Shown piece by piece: positions 8,569 to 16,539 of a DNA stretch of 64,000 bases. The position numbers and the translations under genes are program-made. The DNA is from VRUE01 sp963697805 (GTDB lineage Bacteria > Actinomycetota > Thermoleophilia > Solirubrobacterales > 70-9): assembly GCA_963697805.1 (NCBI GenBank), contig CAVOPB010000002.1, forward strand, positions 682,001-746,000, written 5' to 3'. The notes under the pieces are model-generated. The model worked only from the letters and a program-made list of their open reading frames with translations. It ran no database searches and was not told where the DNA came from. The number at the start of each line of letters is the position of its first letter. Position 1 is the first letter of the stretch.

Positions 8569-8934
8569 GTGCACGAGCTCTCGCTCTCCAGCGCGATTCT
8601 CGAGACGGCGCTGCGCCATGCGGACGGCCGCCGCGTCAGGTCGGTGCAGATGACGATCGGCGCGATGCGCCAGGTCGTCCCCGAGTCGCTCGACTTCTAC
8701 TTCGGGATCGTCACCCGCGGCACCGATTGCGAGGGCGCGAGCCTCGAGGCGGAGTACGTCCCGGCGAGGCTGCGCTGCGAGGGGTGTGCGGCGGAGTGGG
8801 AACCCGAGATGCCGCTGTTCAGATGCGAGAGCTGCGGAGGTGCCGAGGTCGAGGTCCTTGGCGGAGCTGAGTTCGATATCGAGTCGATCGTGGTCGAGGA
8901 AGAGGAGGAGGCGGAATGCATCGCACAAAGGTGA
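8569..8934 (+). CDS. hypA: Nickel metallochaperone HypA
   Basis: HypA delivers Ni2+ to the hydrogenase large-subunit precursor together with HypB. The protein begins MHELSLSSAILETAL with the invariant Ni-binding His2. Its zinc site is formed by Cys70/Cys73 (CEGC) and Cys86/Cys89 (CESC). At 121 residues it is slightly longer than the usual 113-117, with an acidic C-terminal tail (VVEEEEEAE). The start is a GTG at 8569, fixed by the need for His at position 2. The 3' end overlaps hypB by 19 nt, so the two are translationally coupled. Confidence 0.95.
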   Translation: MHELSLSSAILETALRHADGRRVRSVQMTIGAMRQVVPESLDFYFGIVTRGTDCEGASLEAEYVPARLRCEGCAAEWEPEMPLFRCESCGGAEVEVLGGAEFDIESIVVEEEEEAECIAQR

Positions 8935-9593
8935 AGGTCGCTGAGGACGCGCTGGACGCGAACACGACGATCGCCCAGGCGAATCGGGCCGACTTCGATC
9001 GTGAGGGCGTCAGCGTCGTCAACTTCATGAGCGCCCCCGGGGCCGGCAAGACCTCGCTGCTAGAGCGCGTGCTCGGCGAGCTCGAGGCGCGGGTCGGAGT
9101 CCTCGAGGGCGACGTGCAGGGGTCGGCCGACGCCGACCGTCTCTCGGCACTGCACCTGCCGGTGGTCCAGCTCAACACCGAGGCGGGGTTCGGAGGCGAG
9201 TGCCACCTCGACGCCAACATGGTCCGCTCGGCGCTCGCGGACCTGCCCCTCGCCGAGCTCGACCTGCTGGTGATCGAGAACGTCGGCAACCTCGTCTGCC
9301 CGGCCGAGTTCAAGGTCGGCGAAGATGCACGGGTGATGGTCTCCGCCGTCACCGAGGGTGAGGACAAGCCGCTCAAGTACCCGCTGATGTTCCGGACCTG
9401 CGAGTTGGTCCTGATCAACAAGATCGACCTGCTCGAGCACCTCGACTTCGACCTCGACCTCTTCCTCTACAACCTCGACGCGGTCAACCCCGGGGTCGAG
9501 CACATGCTGCTCAGCGCCAGAACGGGAGAGGGCACCGACGCCTTCGGCGAGTGGTTGACCCGAATCGCAAGCGCCGCTCCGGCCGCGGCCTGA
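8916..9593 (+). CDS. hypB: GTPase HypB, hydrogenase nickel insertion
   Basis: SIMIBI-class GTPase that powers nickel delivery to hydrogenase. The P-loop SAPGAGKTS is at residues 39-47. Switch and metal-site segments follow: GDVQGSADADRL, NTEAGFGGECHLDANMV (Cys-His pair of the dimer metal site), ENVGNLVCPAEF, and LINKIDLLEHL as the guanine-specificity motif. The N-terminus is short and lacks the His-rich nickel-storage tract seen in some HypB proteins, so it is probably a pure insertase. Length 225 is typical. It overlaps hypA by 19 nt and ends 4 nt before the SIS-domain gene. Confidence 0.96.
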   Translation: MHRTKVKVAEDALDANTTIAQANRADFDREGVSVVNFMSAPGAGKTSLLERVLGELEARVGVLEGDVQGSADADRLSALHLPVVQLNTEAGFGGECHLDANMVRSALADLPLAELDLLVIENVGNLVCPAEFKVGEDARVMVSAVTEGEDKPLKYPLMFRTCELVLINKIDLLEHLDFDLDLFLYNLDAVNPGVEHMLLSARTGEGTDAFGEWLTRIASAAPAAA

Positions 9594-9597
9594 GGCA

Positions 9598-10818
9598 ATG
9601 GGCGCGCCCGCGCTCAGAACCGCCGACCGACTCACCGAGCTGCAGGGCGAACGCAGCGAGGCCAACCGTGCCTTCTTCGAGGCGAGCGCCGACGCTCTTG
9701 CCAGGCTCTGTCACCGGATGGCCGAGCGGTTCGCCCGGGGCGGGCGGCTGGTTGCCGTCGGCGTCTCGCCCGCCGCGCGCTCCGACGTCCGCCACGTAAC
9801 CGTCGAGTTCGTCCACCCGGTCATCGTCGGCAAGAGGGCACTGCCCGCAATCGGCCTGACCCGCGACGGCGGGCCGCTCGAGGGCCAGGTCGGCCTGATC
9901 AGCGAGCCCGACGATGTGGTGATCGCATTCGGCGCGCTTGAACCCGGGGGCGAGGAGGTCCGCTCCGGGCTCTCCGAGGCGGGCGAGCGAGGGTGCCTGA
10001 CGATCGCCTTCGAGGCGGGCGCCGGCGCCGAGTGGGAGCTCGTGCCGGGCAGCGACGATCCCGCCATCCGCCAGGAGTTGGCCGAGACCGCCTACCACGT
10101 GCTCTGGGAGCTGGTCCACGTCTTCTTCGAGCACCGCGGCCTGCTCGATGGGCGCGAGGCGGGCCCGGTCCACGACAGCGGCGCCTCGAGCTTCCTCTAC
10201 CCGTTCCTCTCCGAGGGTGAGACCGACATCGACTCCGTGCTCGCCGACGTTCGCGGCTCAATCGTGATGAAGGCCGAGGAGGTCGGGGCATTGCGCGAGC
10301 AGACTCTCGGTGAGAACCGCGACGCACTGGTCGCGGCGGCCGCCGACCTGCGCCGGGCCTTCGATCGCGGCGCCAAGCTGCTCGCACTCGGCAACGGCGG
10401 CTCGGCGACAGACGCGATCGACCTCGTCGCCGATCTCCGCTATCCGGCGGATCCCGGATGGCGGGCGAGGCCGGCGATCGACCTGACCGAGGACACCGGG
10501 ATCATCACCGCAGTCGGCAACGACGTCGGCATCGATGTGATCTTCCAGCGCCAGGTGATCGCATACGGGCGCAAGGGCGACGCGCTCGTCGCGCTCTCGA
10601 CCAGCGGCGACTCGCGCAACGTGATCGAGGCGTTGGCCGAGGCGCGTCGCCGGGAGATGCTGACAATCGCATTCGTCGGTTACGACGGCGGTCAGATCGC
10701 CGAGAACCGCCTCGCCGACCACGTGGTCATCACCCGCTCCCAGCACATTCCCCGGATCCAGGAGGCCCAGGCGAGCGCCTACCACGCCCTGCGTGAGCTG
10801 ATCGAGCTTGGCGGGTAG
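9598..10818 (+). CDS. Tandem SIS (sugar isomerase) domain protein, hydrogenase-linked
   Basis: A 406-residue protein with two SIS-like halves. The C-terminal half (about 225-406) is a clear GmhA/phosphoheptose-isomerase-type SIS domain: LLALGNGGSATDAIDLVADL, ALVALSTSGDSRNVIEAL, and the terminal HIPRIQEAQASAYHALREL helix. The N-terminal half resembles a degraded SIS copy (GGRLVAVGVSP, DDVVIAFGALEPGGEEV) without a proper sugar-phosphate loop. Its place between hypB and hypF in one operon suggests a regulatory or ligand-supply role in hydrogenase maturation rather than LPS heptose synthesis, for which no genes are nearby. The substrate is unknown. GmhA-like proteins recur in actinobacterial hydrogenase loci (established context, from memory). 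Confidence 0.8.
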   Translation: MGAPALRTADRLTELQGERSEANRAFFEASADALARLCHRMAERFARGGRLVAVGVSPAARSDVRHVTVEFVHPVIVGKRALPAIGLTRDGGPLEGQVGLISEPDDVVIAFGALEPGGEEVRSGLSEAGERGCLTIAFEAGAGAEWELVPGSDDPAIRQELAETAYHVLWELVHVFFEHRGLLDGREAGPVHDSGASSFLYPFLSEGETDIDSVLADVRGSIVMKAEEVGALREQTLGENRDALVAAAADLRRAFDRGAKLLALGNGGSATDAIDLVADLRYPADPGWRARPAIDLTEDTGIITAVGNDVGIDVIFQRQVIAYGRKGDALVALSTSGDSRNVIEALAEARRREMLTIAFVGYDGGQIAENRLADHVVITRSQHIPRIQEAQASAYHALRELIELGG

Positions 10819-10821
10819 ACG

Positions 10822-13122
10822 GTGGCGGTGACGGTGACCACGCGCCGGGTCCGGGTTCGCGTCAGCGGAACCGTGCAGGGGGTGGGCTTCCGGCCCTTCG
10901 TCTTCCGTCTCGCCCATGACCTCGGGCTCGGTGGCTGGGTGCTGAACGACCCGCTCGGCGTGTTGATCGAGGCCGAGGGCGCGCCGCGCGTGGTCTCGGA
11001 TTTCCTCGAGCGCCTGGTCGCGGACGCGCCGCCGTTGGCGTCGGTCGACGGGGTGGCGCCGGAGGAGTTGGCGCCGAGCGCCGAGCGCGGGTTCAGGATC
11101 CTCGAGAGCGAAGCCGAGGGGGAGTCGCGCGCTCCGGTATCGCCGGACTCCGCCACCTGCCGAGACTGCCTCGCCGAGCTCCTCGATCCGGGCGATCGTC
11201 GCTTCCGCTACCCCTTCGTCAACTGCACCAACTGCGGGCCGCGGTTCACGATCGTCAAGGGAATCCCCTACGACCGGGCGCTGACGACGATGGTGGGATT
11301 CGAGATGTGCGAGGCGTGCCGGGCCGAGTATGAGGACCCCCTCGATCGCCGCTTTCACGCGCAGCCGAACGCCTGCCCGGCCTGCGGGCCGCGGGCCCGG
11401 CTGACGGATGCCGCTGGCGACGACGTGGGCCTTGGTGACTCGCCCGATGCGGTCGCGGCGGCGGCGGCGGCGCTGGTTGCCGGTTCGATCGTCGCAGTCA
11501 AGGGCCTCGGCGGATACCACCTCGCCTGCCGCGCCGACGATCCCGTGGCGGTCCGGGAGCTGCGTTCGCGCAAGCACCGCGAGGACAGGCCGTTTGCCCT
11601 GATGGTCGAGGACGCCGCCGCCGCCGCCAAGCTGGTCGAGATGGGGGATGGGGAGGCGAGCCTGCTGGGCTCGAGGGACCGGCCGATCGTCCTGGCCCGG
11701 CGGCGCGGGGGTTCCGGAATCGCCGACGGAGTCGCACCCCTGGTCCGCGAGCTGGGCGTGATGTTGCCCTACTCGCCGCTACATCATCTGCTCGCGATCG
11801 ACACCGCGGTGCCGTTGGTGATGACCAGTGGCAACGTCTCCGACGAGCCGATCGCCTACCGCGACGACGATGCGCTGGAGCGGCTCGGTGCGATCGCCGA
11901 TCTGTTCCTCACCCATGACCGTCCGATCCACATCCGCACCGATGACACAGTCGTTCGCACGGTAACCAGGCCGGATTCGACCCGGCCGCTTCTTCTCAGG
12001 CGCTCCCGCGGCCGAGTCCCGGACTCGATCAGGTTGCCGCTCGAGGCTCCAGCGCACGTGCTGGCATGCGGGGCCGAGCTGAAGAGCACCTTCTGCCTCG
12101 CAAAGGGCGGGGACGCCTGGGTCGGCCATCACATCGGCGACCTCGCGAACTTCGAGACGCTGCGCTCCTTCGTCGAGGGCATTGAGCATTTCCAGCGCCT
12201 CTTCGCAGTCAAGCCGGGGATAGTCGCCCACGACCTCCATCCCGACTATCTCTCGACGAAGTACGCGCTGGATCGAGAGGCGGTGCGCCTGATCGGCGTC
12301 CAGCACCATCATGCGCACCTAGCCGCCTGTCTGGCCGAGCACGGCGAGACCGGCCCGGCGGTAGGGGCGATCTACGACGGAACCGGCCTCGGCCCCGACG
12401 GAGCGGTATGGGGCGGGGAGCTCCTTTTCGGGGGGCTCGGCGAGTACGAGCGCTCGGCCCACCTCCATTCCGCGCTCCTGCCCGGAGGCGCCGCGGCGAT
12501 CCGCGAGCCGTGGCGGATGGCCTGCTCCTGGCTGGCGGAGGCCTTCGACGAAGAGCCGTCCATCCCCACCGCCCTGAAAGGGGTGATTGACCCGCGCGAC
12601 TGGCGCAACTGCGCCCACCTGGTGGAGCAGCGGCTCGGCTCGCCTGAGACCACGAGCATGGGGCGGTTGTTCGATGCGGTCGGGGCGATGTGCGGCGCGG
12701 CTCCGCGGGTCAGCTACGAGGGCCAGGCCGCGGTCGAGCTTGAGGCGATGGCGGACCCCGGCGAGCGTGGCTCCTACGAGATCCCGTTCGCCGACGGCGT
12801 CCTTGACCCGGTCCCGGCCATCAGGGCCCTCGCCGCCGATCTGGCCGACGGGGAGCCACCCTCCCGCGTCGCCGCGGGTTTCCACAATGGAGTCGCCGCC
12901 GCGACCGCCGTCGCCTGTTCTGAGCGCGCCGCGGAGGGAGGGACCGAGATCGTCGTCCTCTGCGGTGGCGTGTTCCAGAACCGCCTCCTACTCGAGCGGA
13001 CTGTTGCCCTTCTCGACGGCCTCGGCCTGCGCGCCCTGGTTCCCGAGCGCCTTCCCCCAAATGACGGAGGAATCAGTTTCGGACAGGTTGCCGTCGCGGC
13101 GGCCCGCAGTACCCTCGGTTGA
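10822..13122 (+). CDS. hypF: Carbamoyltransferase HypF
   Basis: HypF makes carbamoyl-adenylate and transfers the carbamoyl group to the C-terminal Cys of HypE. All four parts are visible in the 766-residue product. The N-terminal acylphosphatase domain has GTVQGVGFRPFV at 16-27. Two zinc fingers follow: CRDC...CTNC and CEAC...CPAC at about 113-190. A YrdC-like domain has KGLGGYHLACRA and SGNVSDEP. The C-terminal Kae1-like domain has QHHHAHLAACLAEH, AIYDGTGLGPDG and VLCGGVFQN. The GTG start at 10822 lies 3 nt after the SIS gene. The stop overlaps the next start (TGATG). Length and motifs are normal; call is certain. Confidence 0.97.
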   Translation: MAVTVTTRRVRVRVSGTVQGVGFRPFVFRLAHDLGLGGWVLNDPLGVLIEAEGAPRVVSDFLERLVADAPPLASVDGVAPEELAPSAERGFRILESEAEGESRAPVSPDSATCRDCLAELLDPGDRRFRYPFVNCTNCGPRFTIVKGIPYDRALTTMVGFEMCEACRAEYEDPLDRRFHAQPNACPACGPRARLTDAAGDDVGLGDSPDAVAAAAAALVAGSIVAVKGLGGYHLACRADDPVAVRELRSRKHREDRPFALMVEDAAAAAKLVEMGDGEASLLGSRDRPIVLARRRGGSGIADGVAPLVRELGVMLPYSPLHHLLAIDTAVPLVMTSGNVSDEPIAYRDDDALERLGAIADLFLTHDRPIHIRTDDTVVRTVTRPDSTRPLLLRRSRGRVPDSIRLPLEAPAHVLACGAELKSTFCLAKGGDAWVGHHIGDLANFETLRSFVEGIEHFQRLFAVKPGIVAHDLHPDYLSTKYALDREAVRLIGVQHHHAHLAACLAEHGETGPAVGAIYDGTGLGPDGAVWGGELLFGGLGEYERSAHLHSALLPGGAAAIREPWRMACSWLAEAFDEEPSIPTALKGVIDPRDWRNCAHLVEQRLGSPETTSMGRLFDAVGAMCGAAPRVSYEGQAAVELEAMADPGERGSYEIPFADGVLDPVPAIRALAADLADGEPPSRVAAGFHNGVAAATAVACSERAAEGGTEIVVLCGGVFQNRLLLERTVALLDGLGLRALVPERLPPNDGGISFGQVAVAAARSTLG

Positions 13123-13469
13123 TGCCGGTTCGGCTGATCTTCCGCTGTGAGACTTGTGGATGCACGCCCGCAGATGCGACGCGCGAGTGCCTCGAGCGAG
13201 AGCTTCTTGACCCGCGCTTCGGGGAGTACGTGGACGCCGAGCCCGGTCATTGGCTCATCTGGCATGGTCGCGGTCTCTACGGCGCGGCGCTCTTCGCCTG
13301 CGGTGAGCACCGGGGCGAGCTCAAGGCCTACCTGCGGGAGCACTACGGGACGATCGGCCGCCACCCCTGGGCGATGCGGTCGCAGCCCGGTGGCCGGGAG
13401 ATCGACTTCGAGCGAGCTCGAAAGCTCGCCCGCGCAGCCGCCACCCCGAAGTGGGGCCTCCCGGTCTAG
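13122..13469 (+). CDS. Small Cys-containing protein at the end of the hydrogenase operon
   Basis: A 115-residue protein I do not recognise. ATG 13122 overlaps the hypF TGA and is preferred over the adjacent TTG 13119. The N-terminus carries LIFRCETCGCTP (CxxCxC), a second Cys at TRECLERELL and a Cys-His pair in FACGEHRGELKAYLREHYG, consistent with a zinc or Fe-S site. The middle is aromatic (HWLIWHGRGLYGAALF) and the C-terminus basic. It could be a last hydrogenase accessory protein because of the overlap with hypF, or an unrelated passenger. The downstream gene is a minus-strand tRNA only 11 nt away. Confidence 0.7.
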   Translation: MPVRLIFRCETCGCTPADATRECLERELLDPRFGEYVDAEPGHWLIWHGRGLYGAALFACGEHRGELKAYLREHYGTIGRHPWAMRSQPGGREIDFERARKLARAAATPKWGLPV

Positions 13470-13480
13470 CCGTCCCGCGA

Positions 13481-13552
13481 TGGGCGCGGCTGGTTTCGAA
13501 CCAGCGACCTCTCGCGTGTGAGGCGAGCGCTCTCCCACTGAGCTACGCGCCC
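13481..13552 (-). tRNA. tRNA-Val(CAC)
   Basis: Read on the minus strand, 13552 to 13481 folds into a standard 72-nt cloverleaf without encoded CCA. The acceptor stem is GGGCGCG/CGCGCCC with discriminator A. The D-arm is GCTC/GAGC with loop AGTGGGA. The anticodon stem is CTCGC/GCGAG with loop CTCACAC, giving anticodon CAC at positions 34-36. The T-arm is GCTGG/CCAGC with loop TTCGAAA. All stems are fully paired. CAC reads the valine codon GTG, heavily used in this GC-rich genome. A spurious frame opening at 13451 runs through this gene. Confidence 0.96.
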
Positions 13553-13603
13553 GGGAGACGCACGATCATAGGGCGAGTCCCGCGAACAGAGCGGTGTTGC
13601 GAG

Positions 13604-13609
13604 TATGGT
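13604..13609 (+). promoter_or_regulatory. Leaderless -10-like hexamer before the FG-GAP protein
   Basis: TATGGT at 13604-13609 is followed by 6 nt and then the ATC codon (13616) that opens the signal peptide of the next protein. The same geometry precedes the genes at 16540, 23079, 54149 (minus) and 63179. No Shine-Dalgarno is present. Inferred from spacing only. Confidence 0.4.
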
Positions 13610-13615
13610 CAGGCC

Positions 13616-15277
13616 ATCAAGCGACTCGTCCTCTTCGGCCTCATCCTGGCTTGTTCGCTTGTCCCGGCGAGTACCGCCGGCGCGACGGTCGGCTTCACGT
13701 CGAGCGCTCTCTCGGTCGGCGGGACTCCGCTCGACGTCGCCGTCGGCGACCTCGACGGCAAGAACGGGCCCGACATCGTCACCTCACTCACCGATGGATC
13801 GCTCGCCGTCCAGCTCAACAGCGGCAACGGGACCTTCGCCGCGCCTCACCCCTACCCGGCCGGCTGCCCCGCCTTCCAGGTGGAGTTGGGTGACCTGGTC
13901 ACGACTGGCCTCCAGAACTCTGTGGACGGGCACCTGGACGCGGTGATCGTCTGTGTCCAGAATTCCGGCGACACGCAGTACCTCGGCCGCCTCGCCGGTG
14001 ACGGCCTAGGTGGCTTCGGCGCCCCCGACCTGCACCCCGAACTGAATCTCGGGCCGTTCTGGATCGCCGGCCCGCAGAGCCTTGCCCTGGCGCAGATGAG
14101 GGGGCCGGGGCTGCCGCCAGTTCCGGTCTTCGGTCGCAGCAATCACGTCCCCCTGCACAACCCGGAATATTGGAACGCGCTCTGTGCGACCTACGACTGG
14201 GCCACCGCCGATTGTCTCAACGCGCCCGAATGGCCCGGCATCGGCCCGCTCGTCGTCGCCGGCGCTGTCGCCCAGGCCAGGGTCTTCACCCTCGGTGGCG
14301 ACAAAGGCATCCTTGCCTGGGGAGCGGACTCGACCTGGCACTGGAGTACCCGTGAACTCGCGCCCGTGCTGCCGTCGACGGCCGGGAACTTCCTGTCTCT
14401 GACGATCGGCGACCTCGGCGGCGACGGCCCCGACATCATCAGCGCCGCCGGCAGCTGCGGCTGCGGCTACAAAGACGTTCCCGCGGCGGGGCAGGTGAAC
14501 GTCCTCTACGGCAACAACGCCGAAGGCGTCCCCGACCAGGTGGGGACGAAGTTCGCCTCGGCGCCGGGCGTCAACAGCATCGCCACCGGCGACTTCAACC
14601 TCGACGGCCACGACGACCTGATCGGCAACAGCTGGTCATACGACCCGGCCGCCACCGTCTCGACCGGCGCCGTCTTCGTCCAGGAGAGCAACGGCGCCGG
14701 GGCCCTCGGCCCGCCACAGATGTTCCCGCTCTCCCACACCGAAGCCTTCAGCCGGGCGCCGATCCGCGTCGCCGACCTCGACGGCAACGGCGGCCCCGAT
14801 GCGGTCGCGATCGTCGGCGGCCAGGTCCAGGTCCTGCTCAACACCCAGTCGAGGGCGGCGCTGCATGCTCTCAACCCACTTGCCGGGATCAAAGGGGTGC
14901 CGAAAGTCGTCCGGGTCGACAAAAAAGGCAACCTGCTCCTCGGCACCGCGACGAACCCCCCGACCGCCGGCGTCGACCTAACCGTCGTGCTCCCGAGCGC
15001 CAAAGGCGGCAAAGCGAGTGTGGCGGCGAAGCGGAAGGGCGGCAAGGGGAAGAAGGGCAAGGGCAAGGTGATCGGGCACGCCAAGATCAAGATCCCTGCC
15101 GGTCAGCGGCGCGCGCTCAAGGTCCACCTCAAGTCGAGCGCGCTGGCGCTGCTGAAGAAGGGCAGGACGCTGAAGACGAAGCTGACGATCGCCGCGGTCG
15201 CCACCGACGGGACTAAGAAGACGAAGACCCAGGCCCTGACGATCAAGCCGCCGAAGGCGAAGAAACACCGACGCTGA
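13616..15277 (+). CDS. Secreted FG-GAP/VCBS-repeat protein with Lys-rich tail; non-canonical start
   Basis: About 553 residues, predicted exported. A signal peptide (KRLVLFGLILACSLVPASTAGA) is followed by FG-GAP-like repeats: VAVGDLDGKNGPDIV, LTIGDLGGDGPDIIS, IATGDFNLDGHDDLI, IRVADLDGNGGPDAV. The repeats should form a beta-propeller with Ca-binding loops. The last 120 residues are a Lys-rich beta module (KKGKGKVIGHAKIKIPAG, ALLKKGRTLKTKLTI) of a kind I associate with Thermoleophilia secreted proteins. There is no ATG, GTG or TTG in frame between the tRNA and the signal peptide; the only in-frame candidate upstream is GTG 13451, beyond the tRNA. ATC 13616 is given as start because a -10-like hexamer lies 6 nt before it. 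A 1-nt indel joining ATG 13605 is the alternative. Confidence 0.72.
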   Translation: MKRLVLFGLILACSLVPASTAGATVGFTSSALSVGGTPLDVAVGDLDGKNGPDIVTSLTDGSLAVQLNSGNGTFAAPHPYPAGCPAFQVELGDLVTTGLQNSVDGHLDAVIVCVQNSGDTQYLGRLAGDGLGGFGAPDLHPELNLGPFWIAGPQSLALAQMRGPGLPPVPVFGRSNHVPLHNPEYWNALCATYDWATADCLNAPEWPGIGPLVVAGAVAQARVFTLGGDKGILAWGADSTWHWSTRELAPVLPSTAGNFLSLTIGDLGGDGPDIISAAGSCGCGYKDVPAAGQVNVLYGNNAEGVPDQVGTKFASAPGVNSIATGDFNLDGHDDLIGNSWSYDPAATVSTGAVFVQESNGAGALGPPQMFPLSHTEAFSRAPIRVADLDGNGGPDAVAIVGGQVQVLLNTQSRAALHALNPLAGIKGVPKVVRVDKKGNLLLGTATNPPTAGVDLTVVLPSAKGGKASVAAKRKGGKGKKGKGKVIGHAKIKIPAGQRRALKVHLKSSALALLKKGRTLKTKLTIAAVATDGTKKTKTQALTIKPPKAKKHRR

Positions 15278-16486
15278 TCAGACGGCCACGGGGTCGGCTT
15301 CCGGGGGCCCGACCTCGCCGGCCTCGGCAGCCCGTTTCTGAAGGGCGGCGCCGACGAACGGGAAGATCAGGGTCGAGAGCATCGCCGCGCCGACCAATCC
15401 GGCGGCGGTCGAGGTCTTCATGCGGCCGTCGTCGATCGCGATCGTCGTGATCGCGACGACCAGCGGCAGCTCGGTCGCCGAGTAGAAGGCGAGCGCCATC
15501 CGCTGGCGCGCGTTCAGCACGCTGCGGTAGAGGAGCATCGCCGGCGTCCCGCGGACGACGAGGAAGAGGAAGAAGAACATCACCAGCTTCCCGATCGCTT
15601 CGGCCGAGCCGAGCGCGGCGAGGTCGAACTCGATCCCGCTGGTGATGAAGAAGAAGGGGATGAAGAAGCCGAACCCGACCGCGGTCAGCTTCGACTCGAA
15701 GACCGAGAGCTCGTGGCCCTTGAGCGCGACGCGGACGATCATCCCGGCGACGAACCCGCCGAGGAGGATGTCGAGCCCGAGCTGGCCGGCGAGCAGGACG
15801 AGGCCGAAGACGAGCACGACGGTGATCCGCACCGCGAGCTGGCTGCTGGCCTCGAAGGTCCGTTCGAGCGCCGACCATCCGCGCCAGGCCAGTCGCACCG
15901 AGGTAAGGGCGAGGACCAGGGCGAGAGCGACGAAGGCGAGCAGGATCACGGCCTCGTGCAACGGCTGGCCGGTCGAGAGGACGAGGGTGACGAGCAGGAT
16001 CGGGCCGAACTCGCCGATGCCGCCCGCCCCCAGCAGGTAGGTGCCGAAGCGGGTCTTCAACTCACCGTTGTCGCGGAGGATCGGGATCAGCGTGCCGATC
16101 GCCGTCGTCGCCATCGCCGAACCGGTGTAGAGGAAGGAGAGAACCACGCCGGCCGCCGCCAGGGCTCCGGCGATCGAGTAGGCGAGGGCGATCGAGAGCA
16201 GCCACCCGAGTGCCCCCAGCTCCAGCGGCTTCCCCTTGATCCGCTCGAAGTCGATCTCGTAGCCGGCGAAGAAGAACAGCATCCCGAGGCCAAGGTTTGC
16301 GAAGAATTCGATGAAGGCGTCGGTGTGGGCGAGACCGAGAATTTCCGGTCCGACGAGGATCCCCAGCATCAGCTCGACGACCACGACGGGAGGCGCGAAC
16401 GGGCGAGGGACCGCCGCAACTGTGACCGCCGCGATTGCCGCGACGACGACGATTGCGAAGAAGGAGCCGGAGTCGACCTCGATCAT
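15278..16486 (-). CDS. Kef-type (CPA2) cation:proton antiporter
   Basis: A 402-residue integral membrane protein with about 12-13 hydrophobic segments, the size of the membrane domain of KefB/KefC/RosB-type transporters. Family features are GILVGPEILGL in TM2, FANLGLGMLFFFAGYEID in the third segment (conserved Asp in the ion path), TALGTLIPILRD-like and GIGEFGPILL. The soluble TrkA-N (RCK) regulatory domain of full-length Kef is absent; the protein ends with a short hydrophilic tail. The ion could be K+ or Na+. It converges with the FG-GAP gene (1 nt apart) and is divergent from the lipoprotein gene at 16540. Monocistronic by position. Confidence 0.88.
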   Translation of the reverse strand: MIEVDSGSFFAIVVVAAIAAVTVAAVPRPFAPPVVVVELMLGILVGPEILGLAHTDAFIEFFANLGLGMLFFFAGYEIDFERIKGKPLELGALGWLLSIALAYSIAGALAAAGVVLSFLYTGSAMATTAIGTLIPILRDNGELKTRFGTYLLGAGGIGEFGPILLVTLVLSTGQPLHEAVILLAFVALALVLALTSVRLAWRGWSALERTFEASSQLAVRITVVLVFGLVLLAGQLGLDILLGGFVAGMIVRVALKGHELSVFESKLTAVGFGFFIPFFFITSGIEFDLAALGSAEAIGKLVMFFFLFLVVRGTPAMLLYRSVLNARQRMALAFYSATELPLVVAITTIAIDDGRMKTSTAAGLVGAAMLSTLIFPFVGAALQKRAAEAGEVGPPEADPVAV

Positions 16487-16526
16487 GACCGGCCGATCCT
16501 ATGACCAGGGCCCCCGGATTTCGCGC

Positions 16527-16532
16527 TAACTT
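16527..16532 (+). promoter_or_regulatory. Leaderless -10-like hexamer of the lipoprotein gene
   Basis: TAACTT lies 7 nt before ATG 16540. The AGAAGG immediately adjoining the ATG has no spacing and cannot serve as a ribosome binding site, which favours a leaderless mRNA and ATG 16540 over the upstream in-frame ATG 16501. Confidence 0.4.
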
Positions 16533-16539
16533 CAGAAGG

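Noticed and set aside
13451..13615. N-terminal extension of the FG-GAP protein back to GTG 13451
   Set aside because: It would translate the complementary strand of the tRNA-Val gene (VSNQRPLACEASALPLSYAP), a well-known artefact of open frames crossing tRNA genes, and it would bury the signal peptide.
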